Assembly: GCF_000518765.1 (NCBI RefSeq)
Contig: NZ_KI912490.1
Location: 238,712-302,711, forward strand
Length of the DNA stretch: 64,000 nt
Direction of reading: 5' to 3'
From: Ruminococcus flavefaciens ATCC 19208
Lineage (GTDB): Bacteria > Bacillota > Clostridia > Oscillospirales > Ruminococcaceae
Shown here: piece after piece, positions 53,603 to 62,808 of the stretch
How positions within the stretch are numbered: the stretch's first letter is position 1
Layout: every line of letters begins with the position of its first letter
Program-made: the position numbers and the translations under genes
Notes under the pieces: model-generated
The model's database searches: none
What the model was told of the DNA's origin: nothing
Seen by the model: only the letters and a program-made list of their open reading frames with translations

Positions 53603-53712
53603 GCAGCTTTTGTTCTGTGTAATATATGGCGTTTTGCGATTCTCGTCAAAATACAGAACAGCAGGTTTATTGCCGGCTGACAGTTCAGATTAAAATAAAA
53701 CGATAAAAACAT

Positions 53713-53758
53713 AAACCGTTTGGATATCAGTTGAACGCCGATATTCAAACGGTTTTTT
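53713..53758 (+). terminator. Terminator after the glycosyltransferase
   Basis: Ten-pair stem AAACCGTTTG/CAAACGGTTT with inner ATATC/GATAT pairing, followed by six T. Confidence 0.85.
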
Positions 53759-53815
53759 ATGCTATGAGTGCAGGTATAAGGCTTGATTTGTAAATGGAAA
53801 CGCAGTATTAAGCTG

Positions 53816-53844
53816 TTGACTTATGGACAGAGGCATGATATAAT
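53816..53844 (+). promoter_or_regulatory. Promoter of the DUF4846 gene
   Basis: TTGACT, 17-base spacer, TATAAT. The leader of about 95 bases contains the palindromes CAGGTGTACCTG and GCAGCTGC. Confidence 0.7.
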
Positions 53845-53944
53845 AAAGTTACGTTAATTGTTTGAATTAACAGGTGTACCTGCGCAGCTGCGGCAGATAG
53901 GAGAAATCCCGAGTTAATGTGATGTGCTGAAAGTGAGGACAACA

Positions 53945-54874
53945 ATGGGTGCAAATCAAAAAGTCAATGAGAATAAAAAAGAAAAAAAGAGAGCTGTTCG
54001 TATTGCGGTTCTGATAATAATTCTTGCAGTATTATCAGTTTTTATTTATATCCGAGTCAATCCTGAGTGGGAAGCCGCAAAGCTGACGATTGAACCTGCA
54101 AACAGACATTTTGAGATACAGTCTTTGGATCCCAAGGGTATGACCCTTGAAACACGAATACTTCCTCCCGACGGCTACAGCAGGGTTCCTGCAAATGAAG
54201 GCAGCTTTAGTGCATACCTGAGAAAATATCCTCTGCTTCCTGATGATATAAAAATCCCTGTATATGACGGAACAACGTATGATTCCTCAGATGCTGCTGC
54301 TATTTTTGATATAAGCCTCGGCGATGAAGGCTATCAGCAGTGTGCTGACAGCGTAATAAGACTTTACAGCGATTATTTTTATGATACAAAACAGTATGAC
54401 AAGATATCTTTCCAGTTTTCAAACGGCGATGTCTGTGACTATAATAGCTGGCGAAAAGGAAAAAGAATGCTTGTTGTTGCAAATTTCTCATTTGAAATTC
54501 CTGCGGCACTTCCTGATAAAAGTGAGCAGCAGTACAAGAATTATCTGAAAGAGGTAATGCGCTATGCAGGTACGCTGTCGCTGCAAAAGGAATCGGAGGT
54601 CATATCTCCTGATGAACTGAGAGTAGGCGATATTATCTGCAATGATACTCATGTTGTTATGATAGTTGATGAGGCTGTAAACGAAAAAGGTGAGAAATGC
54701 TATCTTATAGGACAGAGCTTTATCCCTGCCGTATGCTTCCATGTGCTGACAAGGACTGATGGCAAGGAATATTCACCGTGGTTTACTCAGGAACAGCTTG
54801 AACAGGAGTCTTTCGTCATCGGAACTTTTGAGTTTGGGAAGCAGGATATACGCCGCTGGAAGGAAGGCTTTTAA
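53945..54874 (+). CDS. Membrane-anchored DUF4846 protein
   Basis: A 309-residue protein with a basic cytoplasmic N-tail, one membrane anchor (RIAVLIIILAVLSVFIYI, about 22-40) and an outer DUF4846 domain: FSAYLRKYPLLPDDIKIPVY, QCADSVIRLYSDYFYDTKQY, DKISFQFSNGDVCDYNSW, YAGTLSLQKE, GDIICNDTHVVMIVD and FVIGTFEFG. The domain is distantly similar to cysteine-peptidase/NlpC folds and carries Cys and His residues, but activity is unproven. GAGGACAACA gives the start. It is monocistronic. Confidence 0.8.
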   Translation: MGANQKVNENKKEKKRAVRIAVLIIILAVLSVFIYIRVNPEWEAAKLTIEPANRHFEIQSLDPKGMTLETRILPPDGYSRVPANEGSFSAYLRKYPLLPDDIKIPVYDGTTYDSSDAAAIFDISLGDEGYQQCADSVIRLYSDYFYDTKQYDKISFQFSNGDVCDYNSWRKGKRMLVVANFSFEIPAALPDKSEQQYKNYLKEVMRYAGTLSLQKESEVISPDELRVGDIICNDTHVVMIVDEAVNEKGEKCYLIGQSFIPAVCFHVLTRTDGKEYSPWFTQEQLEQESFVIGTFEFGKQDIRRWKEGF

Positions 54875-54904
54875 ACAGATCGGATCAAATGAAATAATAA
54901 GAAT

Positions 54905-54934
54905 AAAAGCAGGGTCTTAAAGAGCCTGCTTTTT
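54905..54934 (+). terminator. Terminator of the DUF4846 gene
   Basis: Stem AAAAGCAGG/CCTGCTTTT followed by T-rich sequence. Confidence 0.82.
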
Positions 54935-55123
54935 ATATTGAGCATTTTTTACAAAACGCAGTGTTCAGCGTTGTTTATTGTAACAAAGATTTATTTCAAG
55001 GGGAAGTATTAACAAAAAAATAATATATTTAATGACTAAATATGTTATTATAAAATCAGAGAATCATAATATCTGAACAAATAACATTATTTTATTGCTT
55101 ATTATTCTTAGGGGGACGATCAT

Positions 55124-56287
55124 ATGGATAATTCGGCAATTTATATTTCATATATAATAACTGAGATCTTTTGCATATTCTTTTCGATAGGAATTATTGT
55201 AAAGGCTAACAAAAATGTCGGCACACAGCTTCAGATGGGGCATTTCAGAGGAATGGCTCTGTTTTTTATAGTTTATCTTGTAAGCGATATCTGGTGGGCT
55301 CTCGGACAGGGCAAAATGATCCCGTTTAACAATACTCTCAATAAGGTATTGAATGCAACGGGACTGGCGGCAGTAGCATTGCTGACTCTTGGGTGGTGTA
55401 TATTCGTTATCTTCCGTATAGATCAGAACAACTCAAGACAAACTGTGATATTGAGAATAATACATTACGCTATAACGATAGTTGATATTATCATTACGAT
55501 ATCATCTGTTTTCACAGGCTTTTATTTCTATATCGACAAAAATGATAAATTTCAGTTTGCGGACGGATATATCGTTCATATTATAATTATCTTCATACAG
55601 CTTTTTGGCAGCGGGATATATTCCTTCTGGAAAAGCTTTTCAAATCAGCAGGTCAAGCTCAAAAAGGAATACCGTCTGCCCCTGTTTTTTATAATCATTC
55701 CGTCGGCTACAGCTGTACTGGAGGAGATCCTTCCGCTTACACCGATCGTGCCGCTGGGAATATTCCTTCCGATACATTATTCCTTCCTTGAGATACAGAA
55801 CAGCGAGATATATTCTGATGCGCTGACAGGACTTAACAACCGCAGGCGTATGGAGATATTCCTTCAGGACATGATACATAATGCCGATGAAAGCAATTCT
55901 TTTTGGATACATATGATAGATGTAAACGATTTCAAGCTTGTTAATGATAAATTCGGACATATAGTGGGAGACAAGACGCTCCAGCTCGTAGCAGATGCGC
56001 TTCATAATGTTTCGGATAAGCTGCACGGCTTCTGCGCAAGATACGGCGGCGACGAATTTGTACTTATAGTCAACGATGATGCAGAGATCAAAGAGGCTAT
56101 ACAGAATGAAATTAATGCACTGCGTCAGAAATGTGCCGATCTTATCCCTGCTATCACAGTCTGCACAGGCTGTGCGGAGTGTAAGTCGGGGGCAATTACC
56201 GCAACCCAGCTTATTGCACAGGCTGATGAGCAGTTATATGTTCAGAAGGAGATATTCCACGGAAGAAGAAAAGCAGAAAATACTTAA
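55124..56287 (+). CDS. Membrane diguanylate cyclase (GGDEF)
   Basis: A 387-residue enzyme making c-di-GMP from two GTP. The N-terminal 220 residues hold about seven membrane helices, a sensor region of the 7TM type (IFCIFFSIGIIVKAN to AVLEEILPLTP). The GGDEF domain (about 225-385) has the usual start SDALTGLNNRRRM, then HMIDVNDFKLVNDKFGHIVG and an intact signature YGGDEFVLIV, so it should be active. The RxxD inhibitory site is not seen. The ribosome site is GGGGG. It is monocistronic; the signal sensed is unknown. Confidence 0.92.
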   Translation: MDNSAIYISYIITEIFCIFFSIGIIVKANKNVGTQLQMGHFRGMALFFIVYLVSDIWWALGQGKMIPFNNTLNKVLNATGLAAVALLTLGWCIFVIFRIDQNNSRQTVILRIIHYAITIVDIIITISSVFTGFYFYIDKNDKFQFADGYIVHIIIIFIQLFGSGIYSFWKSFSNQQVKLKKEYRLPLFFIIIPSATAVLEEILPLTPIVPLGIFLPIHYSFLEIQNSEIYSDALTGLNNRRRMEIFLQDMIHNADESNSFWIHMIDVNDFKLVNDKFGHIVGDKTLQLVADALHNVSDKLHGFCARYGGDEFVLIVNDDAEIKEAIQNEINALRQKCADLIPAITVCTGCAECKSGAITATQLIAQADEQLYVQKEIFHGRRKAENT

Positions 56288-56290
56288 TGA

Positions 56291-56318
56291 AAAGGCAGCC
56301 TGAATAAAGGCTGCCTTT
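56291..56318 (+). terminator. Terminator of the diguanylate cyclase gene
   Basis: Perfect ten-pair stem AAAGGCAGCC/GGCTGCCTTT with an eight-base loop; the T-run is short. Confidence 0.72.
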
Positions 56319-56451
56319 AAGATTGTATTTTCGCTGAGTCATACAGATAAAATAAATTCGGAAAATTTTTTTGAAAAATTACTTCGACATTTCATATCCG
56401 AGTTACGACTAATAAGTAGATGGGCAACGAACTATCCGAAAGGAGGTATAT

Positions 56452-57006
56452 ATGGATAACGGTGAAAGTAGCTACCGCCGTTTTCTTTCAGGTGACAAGA
56501 ACGGTCTCGCAGAAGTGATGATCATATACCGTGACGGTCTTGTCCTGTACCTGTCAAGCCTTGTATGTAACATAAATATTGCTGAAGAACTTATGGAAGA
56601 AACTTTTGTAAAACTATACGTAAATAAGCCCAAATTCAAAGGAAAAAGCTCATTCAAGACATGGCTTTATTCCATTGCCAGATTTACGGCAGTTGATTAC
56701 ATAAGAAAGCATTCGTATATATTGCAGACTTCTCTCGATGATGCTGAGTCTAAAGTCAGTGAGGAAAACCTCGAGGGCAGTATTATCAAAAATGAGGAGA
56801 AGCGCGTTTTACACAGGGCTATACGAAAACTGAAACCCGAGTATGAGCAGGCATTGTATCTGACATACTTTGAGGACTTTTCAAACAGAGAAACGGCAAG
56901 CATAATGAAAAAGACAGAAAAACAGGTCCGTGATATTCTTTATCATGCCAGAAAGACCCTGAAAGCAGAACTTATCAAGGAGGGCTTTGTGTATGAAAAG
57001 CTATGA
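56452..57006 (+). CDS. ECF-type RNA polymerase sigma factor
   Basis: A 184-residue sigma-70 family factor with only regions 2 and 4. Region 2 is near 10-90 (DGLVLYLSSLVCNINIAEEL, then FKTWLYSIARFTAVDYIRKH), region 4 near 115-175 (LHRAIRKLKPEYEQALYLTY, FSNRETASIMKKTEKQVRDI). It should direct polymerase to a special set of promoters. Its end overlaps the next gene by 14 bases, the usual coupling to an anti-sigma. The upstream region lacks a good sigma-A -10 box, and ATTCGACATTTCA-like sequence could be its own promoter. Confidence 0.93.
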   Translation: MDNGESSYRRFLSGDKNGLAEVMIIYRDGLVLYLSSLVCNINIAEELMEETFVKLYVNKPKFKGKSSFKTWLYSIARFTAVDYIRKHSYILQTSLDDAESKVSEENLEGSIIKNEEKRVLHRAIRKLKPEYEQALYLTYFEDFSNRETASIMKKTEKQVRDILYHARKTLKAELIKEGFVYEKL

Positions 57007-59104
57007 AGAAACTATTGCAAGTGTCTTTGAAAAAGGCGATGCAATAATTGAAAGCAAAAGAAAACGGGCTCGTCGCATCAAAAACATATCATGTACTGTT
57101 TCAGGCATATGTGCAGCCGCTGTAGTCGGAGTATTTGCGGTTCATAACCTTATGGCTAATAATCATCAGATCATTCCGAATGATGACGAGATCATAGTGA
57201 CAGAAACCGATACATCTCAGCAGGTCACTACAACTCAGCCCGTTGAAGAGAATACTGCAATGCATACAAGTTCGACCCATGTTAAAGCTTCGTCATCAAA
57301 GACAGAAGCAAAAACAACATATACTGCTGCAAATGACAGTACCCGGGTAACTGTTACCGCAGCTCCACCGAATTCATCTGCCAATGTTAATGCTTCTTCA
57401 AGCATAGTAAAGGATCCTTTGATTAACAGCGGCACATCACAAACGTCTGCCAATACGGATGCCTCAAATATCGCACCCGAAGACGAAAGGAGCTTTGAAA
57501 TGAAAAAAATATCTGCATTTGCAATATCGTTTATTACTGCACTATCAGCTATGCCTATGGAAGTTTCTGCTAACGATAATTACAGACTGTATTCACAGAA
57601 CTCATTTGATAAGGAGATCATCGCTCAGGTAGCACAGGGCGAGACCGACCTGAACGGAAACGGTAAATTCGATATAGATGACTGCTATAAGCTGTTTGCT
57701 TATACAGACGGATTTATTGTAGATGATGCTACAAAGGAAAGAATAGATCGTTATGCTGATTATGACCATGACGGCTCTGTAACATGGTACGGCGATGCAC
57801 TTCTCATGTTAAAGTATTATTTGATGACAAAGCCTCTGGATACTTCTATATTCAATATGGACATCTATGAAGAGCTTCCGCCTACTGAGGAGATTCAGAA
57901 AATCCATGAACAAACGATAGCAGATGGCTATGAGGTCCACCCGAATTCATATTATTTTACAATGAATCTTAAGACATACATGAGATACTACGGAACGGGC
58001 TACGGTTTCTTTGCTGATATGGTCAGGGACGGTGATATCTCGCCTGATGTCAACGGTGACGGCGTATTTGATATTAAGGACTGTGTTGACTATGAGATAT
58101 TCCTTGAAAACCTGCTCTATAATGATACTGCGCTTTACGCAAAATACCAGAATCTGGTAGACGGCGTTATCAACTGGAAAGAAGGTGATGAAGGCGAGTT
58201 CTATGCAAGCAATCCAACTATACAGGGCGGCGAAAGCTGGACACCGTGTACTTTCGATATCATTGATCTCCCTGAGGCAACTGTAAAGAGATGTGCTGAG
58301 GTATTCAGCAAGCTCGGACCTTACGGCGGACAGTTCAGCGGACGCTACATGGCTTACAGCTACCTCCTTGACAATCCTCTTGACACTGAATACTTCCTGA
58401 CCGATTACTATGAACAGTTCTATGAGGGTGCTTCAAATTATGATATAAATGCTGCATTTGTATTTGCTGCAAGAACAGGCGAAAACATCGAATACTTCGG
58501 CGACTTTGACAAGACCAAGTTCAGTAATGACTTCAAGAAATACTGTAAGGATATCGAGGACGGCAAGATGGACGTACCTGACCTCAACTTTGACGGAAAG
58601 CTTGACGCATTCGATTATGACATTGCAATGTGGAGAGTAAGATGTACATTCCTCCCTGACTGGCATGATACAGAAGGCATATTTAATGATGAAGAAAATG
58701 AATTAAGAGAGAGACAGTATGAGTACTTCAGGACTAAGTGTGATGTCAACGGCGACGGCAAGTACGGCGATACGTATGATATGCTTCTGATGGAGTGCTA
58801 TATGCTCCTCGAAAACGATGATATCTTCAACACAAATGCCAATGAAGAATTTAATATCTCAGAGGAATATACAAGCAGCTTTGCACTTCTCAACGATATT
58901 GATATTGAAAGAAACGGTGACGCAAACCTCGACGGCGGCATGGATATGGGCGACGTTGTGCTTATAATGCAGTCACAGGCAAACCCTGATAAATATGAAC
59001 TTACAGACAAAGGAAAGTTTAATGCTGATCTTTACGAAACAGGCAGCGGAATAACCGTAAACGACGCTCTTCAGGTGCAGAAAGAGCTTCTCGGACTTGA
59101 GTAA
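56993..59104 (+). CDS. Anti-sigma-like membrane protein continuing into an EF-hand/dockerin protein
   Basis: A 703-residue protein. Residues 1-30 are cytoplasmic (YEETIASVFEKGDAIIESKR), a membrane anchor follows at 31-54, and 55-169 is a Thr/Ser-rich outer linker. At Met170 a second signal-peptide-like segment starts (MKKISAFAISFITALSAMP), with its own ribosome site AAAGGAG. After it come at least five calcium-type loops (DLNGNGKFDIDD, DVNGDGVFDIKD, DLNFDGKLDAFD, DVNGDGKYGDTYD) and a final dockerin-like pair (DANLDGGMDMGDVVLIMQSQ, then GITVNDALQVQKELL). AAGGAGGG eight bases before the ATG and the sigma overlap fix the start. Confidence 0.85.
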   Translation: MKSYEETIASVFEKGDAIIESKRKRARRIKNISCTVSGICAAAVVGVFAVHNLMANNHQIIPNDDEIIVTETDTSQQVTTTQPVEENTAMHTSSTHVKASSSKTEAKTTYTAANDSTRVTVTAAPPNSSANVNASSSIVKDPLINSGTSQTSANTDASNIAPEDERSFEMKKISAFAISFITALSAMPMEVSANDNYRLYSQNSFDKEIIAQVAQGETDLNGNGKFDIDDCYKLFAYTDGFIVDDATKERIDRYADYDHDGSVTWYGDALLMLKYYLMTKPLDTSIFNMDIYEELPPTEEIQKIHEQTIADGYEVHPNSYYFTMNLKTYMRYYGTGYGFFADMVRDGDISPDVNGDGVFDIKDCVDYEIFLENLLYNDTALYAKYQNLVDGVINWKEGDEGEFYASNPTIQGGESWTPCTFDIIDLPEATVKRCAEVFSKLGPYGGQFSGRYMAYSYLLDNPLDTEYFLTDYYEQFYEGASNYDINAAFVFAARTGENIEYFGDFDKTKFSNDFKKYCKDIEDGKMDVPDLNFDGKLDAFDYDIAMWRVRCTFLPDWHDTEGIFNDEENELRERQYEYFRTKCDVNGDGKYGDTYDMLLMECYMLLENDDIFNTNANEEFNISEEYTSSFALLNDIDIERNGDANLDGGMDMGDVVLIMQSQANPDKYELTDKGKFNADLYETGSGITVNDALQVQKELLGLE
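57486..57502 (+). promoter_or_regulatory. Internal ribosome site and in-frame start in the anti-sigma gene
   Basis: AAAGGAG is seven bases before an in-frame ATG that begins a perfect Sec signal peptide (MKKISAFAISFITALSAM, cleavage near EVSA). A product from here would be 534 residues, secreted, with all EF-hand and dockerin motifs and without the anti-sigma part. Confidence 0.7.
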
Positions 59105-59138
59105 GTCAGCAATAGAAAGTATGATATAGTAGGTATAG

Positions 59139-59187
59139 AACAGACCTGCGGATACGGAACGAAAGCTCTGTACGCAGGTCTGTTTTT
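59139..59187 (+). terminator. Terminator of the sigma/anti-sigma operon
   Basis: A 12-pair stem AACAGACCTGCG/CGCAGGTCTGTT with a 22-base loop, ending in five T. Confidence 0.85.
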
Positions 59188-59222
59188 GTGCATTAAAAGC
59201 GCTGCAAAATATACATTTTTTG

Positions 59223-59251
59223 TTGACATTTGAGTTATATAATGTTATAAT
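59223..59251 (+). promoter_or_regulatory. Promoter of the first serpin gene
   Basis: Perfect TTGACA and TATAAT, 17-base spacer, about 48 bases before the start codon. Confidence 0.85.
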
Positions 59252-59298
59252 TGTGACATGGATAGTTATATCCGTATGACATGAGAGGAGTGTTAATT

Positions 59299-61230
59299 AT
59301 GGGCAGATTTAAGAAAATGAAACAGGCAGCAGCAGGCATTGTTGGAGCTGCACTGTTTTTCAGCTATTCGGGAGGAACATTCCCGCCGCCGCCGGCTGTA
59401 CACGCGGAAGGCAGCTACTCCAGCGTTAGCTACAACGAGGAAACTCAAATGTATGAATATGAGTTTCTCGATGCATACATTTATGATGTAAGAAATTATG
59501 AAGGACTTATAAAAATTGACCTTATACCTTCAAGGGGAGGCAACTGGTATAATTATGAATATCATAAAGAGATAGTGCTGGACAGTATTTATTTTGAAGA
59601 GTCAGCAAGGTTTTATGAGCCTGAGAACTATGAACTGGCAAGTACGCTCAAACGTGAGGACAGAGTCAACATAAAATTCGCTGCAATGAAAGAATATGAT
59701 GATCTGGTAGGTACAGACGGATACAGTTCATGGGGATGGGGAAGAGAAAATGAATACTATGTAAGTCAGATAGTATCCATAAAGGATCCAAATGAGCACA
59801 TTTACGGCGATATAAACGATGACGGAGTTATAGATTCCTTTGACATTGTAACGTATAAGAAGTATATCGCAGGCAATCTTTCCTATAAGCTCAGCGAGGC
59901 TCAGTTCCTTAATGCTGATATAGACATGGATACAGAGATAACCGAAGACGATCTGAGACAGGTCATGGACTTCGTTCTCGGAAATGCAAAGGAATTCAAC
60001 GGAGCTTCAAATATCGGAAGTGTACGCCTTGACAATACTGTAAGCGTAGAGGCTGCTGAGGGCGTAAAGACTGATGAAAAGTTTGCAGCTGCGGAAATGA
60101 AATTCGGCGTTGATCTTCTGAAGAAGTGCTTTGATCCCGAGAATGACAGCAAAAATCTTCTTTTGTCTCCGCTATCCATTTCGACAGCTCTTGCAATGAC
60201 TGCAAACGGAGCTGACGGCGAAACCAAAAAGGAAATGGAAAAGGTCATCGGAAATGATCTTTCCCTCAATGATATAAACTCTTACATGGCGTATTATCTC
60301 AGGAATTTGCCTGATAAGGAGAAGGAAAAGGTATACCTTGCAAACTCGATTTGGTTCAAGGACGATCCAACATTCAAGGTCTATGATGAATTCCTTGAAA
60401 CAAACAGTAAGTACTATAACTCAGAGATGTATAAGTGCAAGTTTAAAGGAAATGAGGATAATATAGTCAAGGACATCAACGGTTGGGTAAACAAGAATAC
60501 AAAGGGCATGATCCCGAATCTTATCAAAAGAGACGATATAAAGGATAATACAGCAATGATGCTGCTAAATACTCTGTATTTTGAAGCAGAATGGATGAGT
60601 CCGTATCTCAGTACAGAAGACGGCGAATTCACTGACCTGAACGGCGACAAGCACCCTATCAAGGAAATGAACAGTATGGAAGGCTATTATTACGATCTCG
60701 GCAACGCTGATGCTTTCAAGAAGCCTTATCAGAACGGAGATTACAGCTTCGTAGGAATACTTCCTCACGAGGACGTTGATTTTGAAAGCTATGTTGAAAA
60801 TCTTGACGGTGAAGCTCTTGCCGAAGGCTTAAAGGAATATGCAGATCCTTCTACTATTGATCTTTATGTAATGATACCTAAGTTCAAATATAATTATGAA
60901 ACGAAGCTGAAGGAGGTACTTCCGAAGCTTGGAATGGAAACAGCATTTGAGCCTTCAAAGGCTGATTTCTCGAAGATAAACGATCTCAGTGTTGAAGGAG
61001 CTCTTCCGTTATACATTGATAATGTTCTTCATAAGACAAAGATCGAAGTTACCGAAAAGGGTACAAAGGCTGCTGCGGCAACAGCTGTAATAATGGGACT
61101 TGGTGCTGCTGCTCCTATCGAAAAGAAGAAGGTTTATATCACTCTTGACAGACCTTTTGTTTACATGATAGTTGATAAGAACAATGTACCATTGTTTATC
61201 GGTGCAGCTACACAGCTTGAAGAAAAGTAA
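59299..61230 (+). CDS. Secreted dockerin serpin 1
   Basis: A 643-residue exported protease inhibitor. The start follows GAGGAG; the signal peptide ends near AVHAEG. Residues about 35-165 are an unknown Tyr-rich domain. A dockerin pair follows at about 165-225 (YGDINDDGVIDSFDIVTYKK, then DIDMDTEITEDDLRQVMDFV). The serpin fold fills about 255-643 (NLLLSPLSISTALAMTANGA, VYLANSIWF, AMMLLNTLYFEAEW). The hinge GTKAAAATA is canonical for an inhibitory serpin, and the reactive loop runs on as VIMGLGAAAPIEKKK. It probably guards the cellulosome from proteases. It has its own promoter and a terminator. Confidence 0.92.
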   Translation: MGRFKKMKQAAAGIVGAALFFSYSGGTFPPPPAVHAEGSYSSVSYNEETQMYEYEFLDAYIYDVRNYEGLIKIDLIPSRGGNWYNYEYHKEIVLDSIYFEESARFYEPENYELASTLKREDRVNIKFAAMKEYDDLVGTDGYSSWGWGRENEYYVSQIVSIKDPNEHIYGDINDDGVIDSFDIVTYKKYIAGNLSYKLSEAQFLNADIDMDTEITEDDLRQVMDFVLGNAKEFNGASNIGSVRLDNTVSVEAAEGVKTDEKFAAAEMKFGVDLLKKCFDPENDSKNLLLSPLSISTALAMTANGADGETKKEMEKVIGNDLSLNDINSYMAYYLRNLPDKEKEKVYLANSIWFKDDPTFKVYDEFLETNSKYYNSEMYKCKFKGNEDNIVKDINGWVNKNTKGMIPNLIKRDDIKDNTAMMLLNTLYFEAEWMSPYLSTEDGEFTDLNGDKHPIKEMNSMEGYYYDLGNADAFKKPYQNGDYSFVGILPHEDVDFESYVENLDGEALAEGLKEYADPSTIDLYVMIPKFKYNYETKLKEVLPKLGMETAFEPSKADFSKINDLSVEGALPLYIDNVLHKTKIEVTEKGTKAAAATAVIMGLGAAAPIEKKKVYITLDRPFVYMIVDKNNVPLFIGAATQLEEK

Positions 61231-61241
61231 TGCAACTGCTG

Positions 61242-61275
61242 AAAGCTCTTCTGTATTTATGGCAGAAGAGCTTTT
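61242..61275 (+). terminator. Terminator between the serpin genes
   Basis: Stem AAAGCTCTTCTG/CAGAAGAGCTTT followed by T. Confidence 0.82.
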
Positions 61276-61329
61276 GCATATAATATGCCCCGTATAAGGG
61301 TGAAATAGAATATAATGGAGGATGTATTT

Positions 61330-62808
61330 ATGAAATTCAGAAGGTTAATGGCGGCAATGCTTGCGCTGGGAATGACAGTTCCTGCGTTTGCATCAGCAAG
61401 CGTTTCAGCGCAGAGTGCGGCAGTCAGCGGAGATGTGAATGATGACAGTGCTTTCAATATTTCCGATATTGTAATGCTTCAGCGCTGGCTGAGCGGAAAG
61501 GGCGAGATCACCAATGCTGATAATGGCGATATAAACGGAGACGGCTCACTGGATATCTTTGATCTGTGTCAGATGAGAAAAATGCTCATAAAAGGGATGC
61601 CTAAGGACACTTCGTCTGTTTCACGAAATCTTTGCTCTGGAATAGCCAAATCAAAGGTCGCTGGAATGGCGGCTGATGATAAATTTGCAGCAGGACAGCG
61701 CAAGTTCGCAACTGAGCTGCTGAAGGCGATCGACGCTGATAAAGATGAAAATATATTTGTATCACCTTATTCGATAATGCAGTCTCTTGCCATGACGACA
61801 AACGGTGCAGGAGGTGAAACTCTTGAACAAATGGAGCAGGTGCTCGGCGGAGTCCCTGTTGAAGAACTGAATGAATACCTGTATCTGTTCAGACAAAAGG
61901 TGGGTTCGAGCGGTCAGTCAGTGATAGAAACAGCAAATTCCGTATGGGTAAAAGATGATCCGTATCTGATCATGCCTGTTCCCGAATTCATACAGACAAA
62001 CCTGAATTATTATGATGCTGATTATTATCTGTCACCCTTTAACGACGATACGCTCAAAGATGTAAATAAATGGGTAGATAATAAGACAAAGCATTATATC
62101 CCCGAGATAATTGATGAAATAAAGCCTGATGATGTATTCTATATCATCAATGCCGTAGTTCTTGATGCTGAATGGCAAAGCAGATACCTTGGATATCAGG
62201 TACGTGACTGGCAGTTTACTAATATTTCGGGAGAGGAGCAGACCTGTAAATTTATGTCGGATTATGCTGACTACATTGGTGATGATGATACGGACGGATT
62301 TATAAAATACTACAAGGACGAGAATATCGCATATGCAGCGCTGCTTCCACATGAGGATATAAATATACATGATTATATCAAGAGCCTGACACCTGAGAAG
62401 CTTGACGGACTGCTTGCGCAGGATAAGAATGATGAGACTGCAATGACATCAATGCCGAAATTCAGTCTGGAATACGATAACGACCTCACCGACGAGCTGA
62501 AAGCAATGGGAATGGAAGATGCGTTTGATGAAAAAGCTGATTTCACAGGTTTTACGTCGGCAGGTGTACCTACATGGCTTCGCTACGTCAAGCACAAGAC
62601 AACACTTGATGTAAACGAAAGGGGAACAAAGGCTACAGCTGCTACCGTTGTCGGAGGACTTGCAGGAGGCGGAATGCCGCCTAAAGAGGTATATCTTACA
62701 AGACCTTTCATTTACTGTATCTTTGACAGAGAAACACGTATCCCTTTGTTTATCGGAGCACTTATGACTATTCCCGAGAAGTCTGTTACGGCTCCGCAGG
62801 AAGAATGA
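61330..62808 (+). CDS. Secreted dockerin serpin 2
   Basis: A 492-residue relative of the preceding serpin. The start MKFRRLMAAMLALGM follows GGAGG; the signal peptide ends near ASVSAQS. A complete dockerin pair comes first (GDVNDDSAFNISDIVMLQRW, then GDINGDGSLDIFDLCQMRKM), then the serpin domain from about 125 (NIFVSPYSIMQSLAMTTNGA). The hinge is GTKATAATV and the loop continues VGGLAGGGMPPKEV, Gly-rich and different from the first serpin, so the two should inhibit different proteases. A Tyr-rich N-domain as in serpin 1 is absent. Confidence 0.93.
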   Translation: MKFRRLMAAMLALGMTVPAFASASVSAQSAAVSGDVNDDSAFNISDIVMLQRWLSGKGEITNADNGDINGDGSLDIFDLCQMRKMLIKGMPKDTSSVSRNLCSGIAKSKVAGMAADDKFAAGQRKFATELLKAIDADKDENIFVSPYSIMQSLAMTTNGAGGETLEQMEQVLGGVPVEELNEYLYLFRQKVGSSGQSVIETANSVWVKDDPYLIMPVPEFIQTNLNYYDADYYLSPFNDDTLKDVNKWVDNKTKHYIPEIIDEIKPDDVFYIINAVVLDAEWQSRYLGYQVRDWQFTNISGEEQTCKFMSDYADYIGDDDTDGFIKYYKDENIAYAALLPHEDINIHDYIKSLTPEKLDGLLAQDKNDETAMTSMPKFSLEYDNDLTDELKAMGMEDAFDEKADFTGFTSAGVPTWLRYVKHKTTLDVNERGTKATAATVVGGLAGGGMPPKEVYLTRPFIYCIFDRETRIPLFIGALMTIPEKSVTAPQEE

